64,000 nt of DNA. It comes from CAIQIA01 sp945861105. Its GTDB lineage: Bacteria > Cyanobacteriota > Cyanobacteriia > PCC-6307 > Cyanobiaceae. Below, one piece after another: positions 1 through 8,245 of the stretch; positions within the stretch are counted from its first letter, which is position 1, and each line of letters opens with the position of its first letter. The stretch is from contig CANLCC010000008.1 of NCBI GenBank assembly GCA_947488815.1, positions 1 through 64,000 on the forward strand, read 5' to 3'. A program made the translations under genes and the position numbers. A model generated the notes under the pieces. The model was not told where the DNA came from, ran no database searches, and was given only the letters and a program-made list of their open reading frames with translations.

Positions 1-185
1 CCGTGGGTGTACCACGAGGTCACGAAGGTGGTTCCGGTCAGCCAGCCACCCAGCGCCAGGTAGGCGCAGGGGAACAGGAGCAGGCCGGACCAGCCCACAA
101 ACACGAAGCGGTCGCGCTTCAGCCAGTCATCGAGGACGTCGAACCATCCTCGGCCGGCCGGCGCCCGCCCTACGGCAATGGTCAT
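1..185 (-). CDS. psbD: Photosystem II D2 protein, N-terminal part (runs off window)
   Basis: The minus strand from 185 reads MTIAVG, then a segment with WFDVLDDWLKRDRFVFVGW and LFPCAYLALGGWLTGTTF, which is the N-terminus of PsbD. D2 is a reaction-centre core subunit in the thylakoid membrane; it binds P680 chlorophylls, pheophytin and QA together with D1. About 61 residues are visible, ending in the first transmembrane region, and the gene continues beyond base 1. The start is the ATG at 185, the conserved PsbD start. The start is not preceded by an obvious Shine-Dalgarno sequence, and the leader holds a perfect inverted repeat (192-207). It is divergent from the next gene. Confidence 0.96.
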   Translation of the reverse strand, partial: MTIAVGRAPAGRGWFDVLDDWLKRDRFVFVGWSGLLLFPCAYLALGGWLTGTTFVTSWYTH

Positions 186-191
186 GAGAGG

Positions 192-207
192 AAGCTTCAC
201 GAAGCTT
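192..207 (-). promoter_or_regulatory. Perfect inverted repeat in the psbD leader
   Basis: AAGCTTC-AC-GAAGCTT is a perfect inverted repeat with 7-nt arms and a 2-nt centre. It ends 7 nt upstream of the psbD start codon. In mRNA it could fold over the ribosome-binding region, and in DNA it could be an operator. The function is inferred only from position and symmetry. Confidence 0.4.
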
Positions 208-320
208 TACACGAGCGACCATAGGCGCTGCGGGGCGGCTCTGCAGGGAGGGGGCGGAACAATGAGCACATCTACCCAGGCTCCCCCTTGCCTAGGGTTT
301 TGGCCATCCGGTCCCGCTTC

Positions 321-584
321 ATGTACGCCGTCGAGCTCAGCCTGCGCCTGTCGCCCCTGCCCGTCTCGGTGCAGCGCCGCGAGCGGGCCGATGCCGAAGC
401 CCTCTACCAGCACGTCCGCCAGGCGATGGAGCATGGGGAGCCGAGGCTGCTCGACCTCACCTGCGAGAAGGCAGAAGAAAAAAGGGTCTGCCTGCTCAGC
501 AGCGAGGTGCTGGCGGTGCAGATGTACGAGAAGTCAGCCCTGGGAACCGGCAGCAAGCGGCCAGGGTTCAGCATCGATGGCTGA
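321..584 (+). CDS. UPF0367 conserved cyanobacterial protein
   Basis: This 87-residue protein begins MYAVELSLRLSPLPVSVQRR and contains LLDLTCEKAEEKRVCLL and EVLAVQMYEKS. That is the pattern of the UPF0367 family found across cyanobacteria; its function is not known. I chose the ATG at 321 because family members begin with M-Y-x-(I/V)-E; the frame is open further upstream without similarity. A TAGGGT element (293-298) lies 22 nt upstream and could be the -10 box. The stop overlaps the next gene by 8 nt, suggesting co-expression. Confidence 0.85.
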   Translation: MYAVELSLRLSPLPVSVQRRERADAEALYQHVRQAMEHGEPRLLDLTCEKAEEKRVCLLSSEVLAVQMYEKSALGTGSKRPGFSIDG

Positions 585-1266
585 GAGCCCCTGCCGGGTC
601 GACCAGCTCAGCTTCCGCTGGCCCGACGGCAGCCTGGCCCTCAGCCACTGCAGCCTCACCCTGCCGGGCCCCGGTCTGTGGATGCTGGTGGGGGACAACG
701 GCAGCGGCAAAAGCACCCTGCTGCGCCTGATCGCAGGCGTGCTCACCCCCGCCGGCGGCCAGATCCACTGCCCGTCGCCGCCGGCGCTGGTGTTCCAGAA
801 CCCCGACCACCAGCTGCTGCTGCCGGGCTGCGGCAGTGAACTGCTCTTCCATCGCCCGGAAGGTGCCGCTCCCGGCGCCCCGGCCCGAAGGCAGGACGTG
901 GAGACGACCCTGGCCCGGGTGGGCCTGGCGGGCTATGCGGGTCGACCGATCCACAGCCTCAGCGGCGGCCAGAAGCAGCGGCTGGCCATCGCCTCAGCCC
1001 TGATCAGCGGCGCCCGCCTGCTGCTGCTGGATGAACCCACGGCGCTGCTCGACCCTGAAAGCCAGGCCGATGTGCTGGCCCTGATCCGCGAGCTCTGCTC
1101 GGGCGAAGCCCCCCTGACGGCCCTCTGGGTCACCCATCGGCTCGAGGAACTGGACCGCTGTGACGGTGCGCTGCTGCTGCAGCGGGGCCTCGCCGGCCCC
1201 TGGACCGGGGGCCGCGACCTGCGGATTCGCCTCGAGGGGTTGCCCTCGGGCAGGGCAGACCGGTAG
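577..1266 (+). CDS. ABC transporter ATP-binding protein
   Basis: The product is a 229-residue nucleotide-binding subunit. It has Walker A GDNGSGKST, Q-loop VFQNPDHQLLLPG, signature LSGGQKQR, Walker B LLLLDEPTALLD and the switch histidine in WVTHR. The NPDHQ sequence at the Q-loop resembles energy-coupling-factor (CbiO/EcfA-like) ATPases, which power vitamin or metal uptake. No membrane partner is encoded nearby, so the substrate cannot be told. The ATG at 577 overlaps the end of the UPF0367 gene, and the frame upstream is out-of-frame coding for that gene. Confidence 0.85.
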   Translation: MAESPCRVDQLSFRWPDGSLALSHCSLTLPGPGLWMLVGDNGSGKSTLLRLIAGVLTPAGGQIHCPSPPALVFQNPDHQLLLPGCGSELLFHRPEGAAPGAPARRQDVETTLARVGLAGYAGRPIHSLSGGQKQRLAIASALISGARLLLLDEPTALLDPESQADVLALIRELCSGEAPLTALWVTHRLEELDRCDGALLLQRGLAGPWTGGRDLRIRLEGLPSGRADR

Positions 1267-1280
1267 GTTTCTCCACACAT

Positions 1281-1352
1281 TCCTCGGTAGCTCAGCGGTA
1301 GAGCGATCGGCTGTTAACCGATTGGTCGCAGGTTCGAATCCCGCCCGGGGAG
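1281..1352 (+). tRNA. tRNA-Asn (anticodon GTT)
   Basis: This is a complete cloverleaf. The acceptor stem TCCTCGG pairs with CCGGGGA, the D arm is GCTC/GAGC, and the anticodon stem ATCGG/CCGAT encloses loop CTGTTAA with anticodon GTT. The T arm GCAGG/CCCGC encloses TTCGAAT, and the discriminator base is G. The CCA end is not encoded, so it must be added enzymatically; a CCA-adding enzyme family gene lies at 14.4 kb. Confidence 0.97.
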
Positions 1353-1558
1353 TTTTCTTCACACAAGCTGCGCCGCAGTCCTTGGACTCCGCTTTTGGGC
1401 TGCAGCCCATCCGAAGACTTTCTGGAAATTTCACGCCGTTGCAGCGAAATGCTTACCGCCCTCAGCCTTGGGCGGGCTGATCATTCGCTTTCTCTCTATA
1501 GTTCGACGGAAGGATCCATCGGAGTGCCTTCCACCTCCTACGCCCTCAGCCAGCTGCG
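1353..1558 (+). promoter_or_regulatory. Intergenic leader and probable promoter of rpaA
   Basis: These 206 bases separate tRNA-Asn from rpaA and show no plausible gene. TATAGT at 1497-1502 is a good -10 candidate, 56 nt before the ATG. Other structure includes TGGGCTGCAGCCCA, a perfect 14-nt palindrome (1396-1409), and CCGCCC/GGGCGG arms (1456-1461 and 1470-1475) around an 8-nt loop. The second could be a hairpin in the rpaA leader or upstream of its promoter. No T-run follows either, so neither is a convincing terminator. Confidence 0.4.
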
Positions 1559-2326
1559 ATGAAGCCCTGCATTCTCCTCATCGAAGACGACCGAGACATG
1601 CGCGAGCTGGTCGCCGGCACCCTTGAGCACGCCGGTTTCGACGTGCAGAAGGCCGAAGACGGGATCAAGGGGCAGGCCCTGGCCCTGCAGTACACCCCCG
1701 ACCTGGTGGTCCTGGATCTGATGCTGCCCCGGGTGGACGGCCTCACCCTCTGCCAGCGCCTCCGCCGGGACGACCGCACGGCCCAGATCCCGATCCTGAT
1801 GCTCACCGCCCTGGGGGGCACCAAGGACAAGGTGACGGGCTTCAATTCGGGCGCAGACGATTACCTCACCAAGCCCTTCGAGCTCGAAGAATTCCTGGCT
1901 CGAGTCAAGGCGCTGCTGCGACGCAGCGACCGCGCCCCCCTCTCGAGCAAACACTCCGAGATTCTCAATTTCGGTCCCATCACCCTGGTGCCCGAACGCT
2001 TCGAAGCCATCTGGTTCGAGCAGCCGGTGCGGCTCACCCACCTGGAGTTCGAACTGCTGCACTGCCTGCTGCAGCGCCACGGCCAGACCGTGGCCCCCTC
2101 TTTGATTCTCAAGGAGGTCTGGGGCTACGAACCCGACGACGACATCGAGACCATCCGCGTTCACATCCGCCATCTGCGCACGAAACTGGAGCCCGACCCC
2201 CGCAAACCCCAGTTCATCAAGACCGTCTACGGGGCCGGCTACTGCCTTGAACTGCCCACGGGTTCCCAGCTGGATGAACTGAGCCGTCGCATGGCTGATT
2301 TCCGCCTGCAGCAGCAATCAGCCTGA
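1559..2326 (+). CDS. rpaA: OmpR-family response regulator RpaA
   Basis: The protein has 255 residues. A receiver domain (about 1-120) has acidic pocket IEDDRDM, phospho-acceptor Asp in VVLDLMLPRVDG, and conserved Thr and Lys in MLTALG and YLTKPFE. An OmpR winged helix (about 145-235) ends IRVHIRHLRTKLEPDP...VYGAGYCL. The extended tail (LDELSRRMADFRLQQQ) and overall sequence match RpaA, the circadian output regulator phosphorylated by SasA and also linked to phycobilisome-photosystem association. A second regulator, RpaB, lies 6 kb downstream. The last codons overlap holB on the other strand by 9 nt. Confidence 0.9.
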   Translation: MKPCILLIEDDRDMRELVAGTLEHAGFDVQKAEDGIKGQALALQYTPDLVVLDLMLPRVDGLTLCQRLRRDDRTAQIPILMLTALGGTKDKVTGFNSGADDYLTKPFELEEFLARVKALLRRSDRAPLSSKHSEILNFGPITLVPERFEAIWFEQPVRLTHLEFELLHCLLQRHGQTVAPSLILKEVWGYEPDDDIETIRVHIRHLRTKLEPDPRKPQFIKTVYGAGYCLELPTGSQLDELSRRMADFRLQQQSA

Positions 2327-3271
2327 GGCCAGGCCCGCCAGGCGCAGCAGGGTCACCTCCCAGGCCAGGCGGGGTTGACCGTGGCCCAGCAACTGACGTC
2401 GCAGCTGCTCCAGCCGCCGCTGCACGGGGGCTGAAGGCTGCCGACGCCACAGCATCAGCTGCAGCAGCTCCAGCAGCCACAACTGCTGTTCGGTTTCCAG
2501 GGCTTCGGTCACGTCCCGGGCCAGGGCCAGGCAGTCGAGGGGCTGCTGCGGTGGCGGCAGCAGGCGTTCCAGCAACCCCGGGGGCAGTTCGGACCAGCGG
2601 CTCCGGTGCTCCCGCAGGGCACCGGGGGATCCCCCCGCCAGCTCCAGCAGCGCCGGTGGTTCCCCCTCCACGGCCGGATCAGGCAGCACCTGCGCCAGTT
2701 CTGCAGGGCTCAGGGGCCGGAAACGGATGCACTGGCAGCGGGAGACGATCGTGCTCAGCAGCTGGTCCCGGGACCGGGCCAGCAGGATCAGCAGGCCCGA
2801 TCCCGGCTCCTCCAGGGTCTTGAGCAGGGCATTGGCCGGTGCCTCGGCGAGGCGTTCGAGGCCATCAAGCAGCACCAGCGACCGGGGGGCCTCCAGGGGC
2901 GGACGGGCCAGGAACGCTGCCAGCTCGCGCACCTGCTCCAGCCTCAGCTGCGGTGGCGCCTTGGGCTGCAGTCCCTCCTCGCGGGCCTTCGAGGCCGGCA
3001 CCAGCCGCCCGCGGTCGCTGTAGGTGGGTTCCACCTGCAGCAGATCGGGGTGGTTGTCGAGGGCGATGCGGCGGCGCAGGGCCGGGTCAGGGCCGTCGCA
3101 GAGCCCCTCCAGCAGCCGGCGCACCACCAACCGCTGCCCCACCCCCGGCGGACCGACGAACAGATAGGCCGGCGCCAGCCGTTGCTGGGCCAGGGCCGCC
3201 TCCAGCAGCTGGACCGCAAGGGGTTGGCCGACCACATCGGCGAACAACCCCCGGGGGGGACCGGCGCTCAT
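2318..3271 (-). CDS. holB: DNA polymerase III delta-prime subunit
   Basis: This 317-residue AAA+ clamp-loader subunit starts MSAGPPRGLFADVVGQPLA. It has the delta-prime pattern AYLFVGPPGVG, LLDGLERLAEAPANALLKT(LEEP) and the sensor region ILLARSRDQLLSTIVSRCQ with SRC. The P-loop reads GPPGVGQR, so the catalytic lysine is replaced by Gln. This fits a subunit that does not hydrolyse ATP itself. The Cys cluster of the zinc module seen in many clamp-loader proteins is also missing, with only one Cys in that stretch. The start codon overlaps the tmk stop by 4 nt. Confidence 0.88.
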   Translation of the reverse strand: MSAGPPRGLFADVVGQPLAVQLLEAALAQQRLAPAYLFVGPPGVGQRLVVRRLLEGLCDGPDPALRRRIALDNHPDLLQVEPTYSDRGRLVPASKAREEGLQPKAPPQLRLEQVRELAAFLARPPLEAPRSLVLLDGLERLAEAPANALLKTLEEPGSGLLILLARSRDQLLSTIVSRCQCIRFRPLSPAELAQVLPDPAVEGEPPALLELAGGSPGALREHRSRWSELPPGLLERLLPPPQQPLDCLALARDVTEALETEQQLWLLELLQLMLWRRQPSAPVQRRLEQLRRQLLGHGQPRLAWEVTLLRLAGLASG

Positions 3272-3903
3272 GTGAAGGTCTGCCGCAGCAGCGTTCGCAG
3301 GGCCGACTGCACCGCCTCCGGGGACCCTTCAGCCGCCAGCCGGCACCAGCCCGGCCCCTCGGCCAGAGCGGCGAACCCCTGGCGCACCCGCTCCAGAAAG
3401 GCCAGCCCTTCGGCCTCGATGCGGTCCTCGGGGCTGCCCTCGGCCTGGCGGCGGCTCCAGGCCAGGGCCGGCGGCAGATCCAGCCAGATGCAGAGGTCGG
3501 GGCGCAGTCCGTCGGTGGCGATGCGCTCGAGGGTGGCGATCAGCCCTGGATCCAACCCCCGGCCGCTGCCCTGATAGGCCGCCGTCGAGCCGCTGAAGCG
3601 ATCACTGAGCACCCAGTGGCCGGCTGCCAGGGCCGGCCGCACCAGGGTCTCGACGTGCTGGGCCCGGTCGGCGGCGTAAAGCAGCAGTTCCGTGCGGGAC
3701 ACCGGCGCCGCCCCCTCGGGGGGCTGGAGCAGCAGCGACCTCAGGGCCCGGCCCAGGGGGGTGCCCCCGGGCTCGCGGGTGCACACCAGCCGGGCCGGCG
3801 GCGGCATCAGGCCACTGCCGGGCAACCAGTCGGCCAGGGCCCGCAGCTGGGTGGTCTTGCCACAGCCGTCAATGCCCTCCAGCACCAGGAAGCGACCGCT
3901 CAT
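3268..3903 (-). CDS. tmk: Thymidylate kinase
   Basis: The 211-residue protein phosphorylates dTMP to dTDP. The P-loop is LEGIDGCGKTTQ (about 8-19), the DR(F/Y) motif with substrate contacts is LSDRFSGSTAAYQGSGRG, and the LID region is RRQAEGSPEDRIEAEG. Length and motif order are normal for bacterial Tmk. It lies between the copper ATPase gene (4-nt overlap at 3900-3903) and holB (4-nt overlap), so the three genes are probably one transcript. The tmk-holB pairing is common in bacteria. Confidence 0.93.
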   Translation of the reverse strand: MSGRFLVLEGIDGCGKTTQLRALADWLPGSGLMPPPARLVCTREPGGTPLGRALRSLLLQPPEGAAPVSRTELLLYAADRAQHVETLVRPALAAGHWVLSDRFSGSTAAYQGSGRGLDPGLIATLERIATDGLRPDLCIWLDLPPALAWSRRQAEGSPEDRIEAEGLAFLERVRQGFAALAEGPGWCRLAAEGSPEAVQSALRTLLRQTFT

Positions 3904-6155
3904 CGGGCGACGGGACGCTGCAGCAGGGCGTTGAGCACCACCGTGATCGAACTCAGGGCCATCAGCAGGGCCGCCAGGGGCGGCGTGAGCAGCACTCCGT
4001 AACGGGGCAACAGCACACCGGCGGCCAGGGGAAGCACCACCAGGTTGTAGCCGAAGGCCCAGGTCAGGTTCGCACGCACGCAGGCCAGGCAGCCCCGGGC
4101 CAGGCGCAGGGCCTCGGGCACCGCCTCGAGGCGCTCGCCCAGCACCACAAGATCGGCTGTGTCCTGGGCAATCTGCGTGCCCGTGCCGATGGCGACCCCC
4201 AGGTCGGCGGCGGCCAGGGCCGGGGCGTCATTGATGCCATCACCCACCATCGCCAGGGGGCGCGGTCCGGCCTCGACGGCCGCCAGCTTGTCGGCCGGCC
4301 GCAGCTCCCAGGCCAGGGCCGCCGCCGGGATCCCGAGGGTCTCCCCAAGGCGGAGCACGGGTCCTTCGCGATCCCCGCTCAGCACCCCCAGCCCCAGCCC
4401 CAGCTGCCGCAGCTGGCCGAGGGCCGAACAGGCATCGGCCCGGGGCGCGTCGCAGATCGCCAGCAACCCGAGCAGGTCATCCCCGCAGGCCAGGGCGACA
4501 ACGGTCGCCCCCTGCAGCTCCTGGCGGGCCCTCCAGGCCGCGGCGACCGGCCCGAGGGCGCCCGCCCAGTCGGGCCGGCCCAGCCGCAGCACACCGCTCA
4601 CCCCCTCGACGACTCCGCTGACCCCATCCCCCGGCAGGCTGCGGTCATCACGGCAGGCCGGCAGGGCCAGGGGGACCTCCTCGGCGGCCTGCAACAAGGC
4701 CCAGCCGAGGGGATGGCGGCTGTGCTGCTCCAGGGCCGCCGCCCGGCGCAACAGCTCGTCGGCCGTCAGATCTGGCGCCAGCACGAGCCGGTCCACCAGC
4801 CGCGGCCGGCCGACGGTGAGGGTGCCGGTCTTGTCGAACAGCACATGGCGCACCCGGGCCGCCATCTCGATGGCATCGCCGCCGCGGAAGAGCAGACCCC
4901 GCTCGGCGGCACGGCCGCTGGCCACAGTCACGGCGGTGGGGGTCGCCAGGCCGAGGGCACAGGGGCAGGCCACCACGAGCACTGCGATGGCGAGCTGCAT
5001 CGCCAGGGCCAGGGGGGTGTCGGCGCCGGCACCGAGGCTGCGGTGGTGGCCGTGGCCATGGGCCAGGCCCTGCAGCACCTCGGGGAACAGCTGCGTGCCC
5101 CACAGCCACCAGAACAGAAAGGTGGCCAGGGCCAGACCCAGCACGATCCAGGTGAAGCGTCCCGCCCAGCGGTCGGCCAGGGCCTGGATCGGCGCCCGCC
5201 GGGCCTGGGCCCGTTCCACCAGGGCGATGATCCGCGCCACGGCCGAGCTGCCGCCGTCCCGCAGCACCTCCAGATCAAGGGGAGCCTGCAGATTGAGGCT
5301 GCCCGCAGCCAGCTCCGTCCCCGGCACCGCCGTCAGCGGAAGGGGTTCACCGGTCAGGGCCGAAGCATCGACGCTGGAGGTCCCCAGCACCACACGGCCG
5401 TCGACCGGCACCCGATCGCCGGGCAGCAGGCGCAGGCGGTCCCCGGGGCGCAGGGCCCCCACCAGCACCAGGCGGGGCGGGCCGTCACCGAGCAGCAGCA
5501 GCGCCTGGTCGGGCTGCAGCCCCGCCAGGCGTTCAAGGGCGCGGCCGCTGCGATGGCGGGCGCGCTCCTCAAGAAAGCGCCCCAGCAGCACAAACCCGAG
5601 CAGCATCACCGGTTCGTTGAAGAAGCACGACCAACCGACGGCGGGCCACAGCAGCGCCACCAGGCTTGCGCTCCAGGCGCTGGCCAGCCCCAGACCCACA
5701 AGACTGTCCATGCCGGGATGGCCCCGCCGCAGCCCCTGCCAGCCCCGCTGCAGGATCGGCCGGCCGGGGCCCGCCAGGGCCAGGGTGGCCACCACGCCGT
5801 GCAGGCGCATGTCGGCCAGGGGACCGGCCATGGCGAGGTGGCCGCTGCTGCTCACGAGCAGCAGCAGCAGGGCCACCAGCAGGGGCCTCCAGGTGCGCCA
5901 GCGGGCAGCGGGCGCCGGGGCCGCCGGCAGATCGTGCCCCCGCAGACGCGCGGGGAAGCCGAGATCAGCCAGGCTCTCCAGCAGCCCCTCGACGGCGGGG
6001 GGCGGTTCCTGCAGGTCCACCCAGGCGGTGTGGGTGAGCAGGTTGATGCTCACATCGCGCACACCGGCCTGGCCCCGCAGGCGCCGCTCGACGGCCGCGA
6101 CGCAGCCCCCGCAGCGGAGCCCGTCGATCTCGAGCAGCAAGGCATCCGAAGTCAT
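3900..6155 (-). CDS. P1B-type copper-translocating ATPase (CtaA/PacS type)
   Basis: The 751-residue pump has an N-terminal heavy-metal-binding domain with CGGC (LRCGGCVAAVERRL) and then about eight hydrophobic segments. The actuator motif is TGEP and the CPx metal site is ACPCALG. The phosphorylation motif DKTGTLTVG, the HP motif SRHPLGWALL and the hinge GDGINDAPAL follow. The CPC motif and single CxxC domain point to Cu(I). In cyanobacteria such pumps (CtaA, PacS) supply copper to plastocyanin and cytochrome oxidase; which of the two this is cannot be told. I preferred the ATG at 6155, just before the metal-binding domain, over a start 21 nt upstream. Confidence 0.9.
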   Translation of the reverse strand: MTSDALLLEIDGLRCGGCVAAVERRLRGQAGVRDVSINLLTHTAWVDLQEPPPAVEGLLESLADLGFPARLRGHDLPAAPAPAARWRTWRPLLVALLLLLVSSSGHLAMAGPLADMRLHGVVATLALAGPGRPILQRGWQGLRRGHPGMDSLVGLGLASAWSASLVALLWPAVGWSCFFNEPVMLLGFVLLGRFLEERARHRSGRALERLAGLQPDQALLLLGDGPPRLVLVGALRPGDRLRLLPGDRVPVDGRVVLGTSSVDASALTGEPLPLTAVPGTELAAGSLNLQAPLDLEVLRDGGSSAVARIIALVERAQARRAPIQALADRWAGRFTWIVLGLALATFLFWWLWGTQLFPEVLQGLAHGHGHHRSLGAGADTPLALAMQLAIAVLVVACPCALGLATPTAVTVASGRAAERGLLFRGGDAIEMAARVRHVLFDKTGTLTVGRPRLVDRLVLAPDLTADELLRRAAALEQHSRHPLGWALLQAAEEVPLALPACRDDRSLPGDGVSGVVEGVSGVLRLGRPDWAGALGPVAAAWRARQELQGATVVALACGDDLLGLLAICDAPRADACSALGQLRQLGLGLGVLSGDREGPVLRLGETLGIPAAALAWELRPADKLAAVEAGPRPLAMVGDGINDAPALAAADLGVAIGTGTQIAQDTADLVVLGERLEAVPEALRLARGCLACVRANLTWAFGYNLVVLPLAAGVLLPRYGVLLTPPLAALLMALSSITVVLNALLQRPVAR

Positions 6156-6217
6156 GGCCCAGGCTAGGCCGGGCACAGACCGGTCACACTGGAGCTGCTG
6201 TCCAGCTTCCGCCCACC

Positions 6218-6739
6218 GTGCCCCGCAGCCAGCGCAACGACAACTTCATCGACAAGAGCTTCACGGTGATGGCCGACCTGATCCTGAAGCTGCTGCCCAC
6301 CAATCCGCGGGCCAAGGAAGCCTTCGCGTACTACCGCGATGGCATGAGCGCCCAGGGCGACGGCGAGTACGCCGAGGCCCTCGACAACTACGAAGAGGCC
6401 CTGCGGCTCGAGGAGGATCCCAACGACCGGGCCTTCATCCTCTACAACATGGCCCTCGTGTTCACGAGCAACGGAGACCACGAGCGGGCTCTGAACCACT
6501 ACGAGCAGGCCCTCGAGCTCAATGCCCGCATGCCGCAGGTGCTCAACAACATGGCGGTGATCCACCACCACCTCGGCAGCCAGGCCCAGGAGTGCGGCGA
6601 CGGCGATGAGGCCGACCGCCGCTTCGACCTGGCCGCCGAGTTCTGGACCAAGGCGATCCGCCTGGCCCCGAACAACTACATCGAGGCCCAGAACTGGCTC
6701 AAGACCACCGGTCGGGGCGGCGCCGACGTGTTCTTCTGA
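6218..6739 (+). CDS. ycf3: Photosystem I assembly protein Ycf3
   Basis: This 173-residue protein starts at GTG 6218 with MPRSQRNDNFIDKSFTVMAD, the conserved Ycf3 N-terminus. It contains three TPR-type repeats, for example EAFAYYRDGMSAQGDGEYAE, AFILYNMALVFTSNGDHERA and VLNNMAVIHHHLGSQAQE. Ycf3 is a peripheral thylakoid chaperone needed to assemble the PSI core. It is divergent from the copper ATPase and convergent with radA. Length matches the family. Confidence 0.95.
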   Translation: MPRSQRNDNFIDKSFTVMADLILKLLPTNPRAKEAFAYYRDGMSAQGDGEYAEALDNYEEALRLEEDPNDRAFILYNMALVFTSNGDHERALNHYEQALELNARMPQVLNNMAVIHHHLGSQAQECGDGDEADRRFDLAAEFWTKAIRLAPNNYIEAQNWLKTTGRGGADVFF

Positions 6740-6757
6740 CGCCGATGCTGCCCTGGC

Positions 6758-8158
6758 TCAGTCGGCGGTGGGATCAACCCCCAGAGCCGCCACCAGGGCC
6801 TCGGTGACCCCCCCCGCCTCGAGGATCTGCAGGCCCAGGCCCGCCGCCGCCGGCCCCAGGCCGCTGCCTTTGGGCACCACCGCCCGCCGGAAACCGAGGC
6901 GGGCCGCCTCCTGCAGCCGCAGCTCCAGCTGGCCCACCGGCCGCAGCTGGCCCCCCAGGCCCAACTCGCCCACCAGCACGGTGCCTGGCGCCAGCACCAG
7001 ATCGCGATAGCTGGCCACCACCGCCGCCGCCACCCCGAGGTCCGCCGCCGGTTCCTCCACCTCAAGGCCGCCGGCCACGGCGAGGTAGCAGTCGAAGCGC
7101 GACAGGGGCAGGCTGAGGTGCTTTTCAAGCACCGCCAGGATCTGGTGCAGGCGGTTGGTGCCGATGCCCGTGGCGGTCCGGCGGGGGCTGGCGTAGCTCG
7201 TGGTGCTCACCAGCGCCTGCAGCTCCACCAGCAGCGGCCGTGTGCCCTCGCAGGCCACGATCACCGCGCTGCCGGGGCTGGCCTCACTGCCCCCCAGGAA
7301 AAGCTCGCTGGGGTTGCTCACCTCCACCAGCCCCCGGTCCCGCATCTCGAACACCCCCAGCTCATGGGTGGCACCGAAGCGGTTCTTGGCCGCCCGCAGC
7401 AGCCGGTGGCTGGCGAAGCGGTCCCCTTCGAAGGTCAGCACCGCATCCACGAGATGCTCCAGCACCTTCGGGCCGGCCAGCATCCCCTCCTTGGTCACAT
7501 GCCCCACCAGCAGCAGGGCGATGTCGAGGCGCTTGGCCAGGCGCTGCAGGGCTGCGGCCCCCTCCCGCACCTGGGCCACCGAGCCGGGGGCACTGGCCAG
7601 GTCGGCATCGTGGAGCGCCTGGATGCTGTCGATGATGGCCACCGCCGGCCGCAGGGCCTCGAGTTCGCGCAGCACCTCCTCCAGGTCGGTCTCGGCCAGC
7701 AGCTGTGGCTCGGCGCTGGCCTCGGGCAGCAGCCGCCGCCAGCGCAGCCGCACCTGCTGGGCCGACTCCTCGGCACTCACGTAGAGCACGCTCACCTGGC
7801 GGGCGAGGGCGGCGGCGGTCTGCAGCAGCAGGGTGCTCTTGCCGATCCCCGGATCCCCCCCCACCAGCACCAGGGATCCCGGCACCAGCCCGCCCCCCAG
7901 CACCCGGTCCAGTTCGGCGAAGCCGGTGGCAAGGCGGGGCAGGGGCGCGTCCCCCTCGGCGGTGATGGCCTGGGAACGCCGGGGGGCGCTGACGGCCTCG
8001 GCCTCGGGCAGGGCCCGGCGACGGCGACCGTCGGGGGCAGGGCCGGCGGTCTGCTCGATCAGGGTGTTCCAGCTGCCGCAGGCCGGGCAGCGGCCGAAGA
8101 ACTGGCGGCTCACCCCACCGCAGGACTGGCAGACGTAGGCAGTGGCGGTTCGGCTCAC
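6758..8158 (-). CDS. radA: DNA repair protein RadA (Sms)
   Basis: The product has 466 residues. An N-terminal zinc finger has CQSCGG and CPACGSWNTL. The RecA-like core has Walker A GGDPGIGKSTLLL and the RadA-specific KNRFGATHELGVF motif. A C-terminal Lon-protease-like domain lacks proteolytic function in this family. RadA is a branch-migration helicase in recombination. The start is GTG at 8158, directly before the zinc finger. It is divergent from rpaB with 87 bp between them. Confidence 0.94.
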   Translation of the reverse strand: MSRTATAYVCQSCGGVSRQFFGRCPACGSWNTLIEQTAGPAPDGRRRRALPEAEAVSAPRRSQAITAEGDAPLPRLATGFAELDRVLGGGLVPGSLVLVGGDPGIGKSTLLLQTAAALARQVSVLYVSAEESAQQVRLRWRRLLPEASAEPQLLAETDLEEVLRELEALRPAVAIIDSIQALHDADLASAPGSVAQVREGAAALQRLAKRLDIALLLVGHVTKEGMLAGPKVLEHLVDAVLTFEGDRFASHRLLRAAKNRFGATHELGVFEMRDRGLVEVSNPSELFLGGSEASPGSAVIVACEGTRPLLVELQALVSTTSYASPRRTATGIGTNRLHQILAVLEKHLSLPLSRFDCYLAVAGGLEVEEPAADLGVAAAVVASYRDLVLAPGTVLVGELGLGGQLRPVGQLELRLQEAARLGFRRAVVPKGSGLGPAAAGLGLQILEAGGVTEALVAALGVDPTAD

Positions 8159-8245
8159 GCTGGTTTATGAAGAAAGTTGACCCGATCCGACCCAACTCCG
8201 GTTCCGATCGGTTGAGTACACCGAATTCCCCTCCCCTGTAGCTCC

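Noticed and set aside
196..212. Possible HLR1 (RpaB) site upstream of psbD
   Set aside because: Only one TTACA-like half is intact; the period-10 partner reads TCACG. That is too degenerate to call.
1396..1409. Palindrome as a tRNA-Asn terminator
   Set aside because: The T-run lies before rather than after the symmetric sequence, and the arms leave no loop for a stable RNA hairpin.
4159..6609. Long plus-strand open frame (about 816 codons) opposite the copper ATPase
   Set aside because: It lies antisense to a clearly conserved gene, and its translation is low-complexity Arg/Ser/Ala/Pro sequence. High GC suppresses stop codons and creates such shadows.
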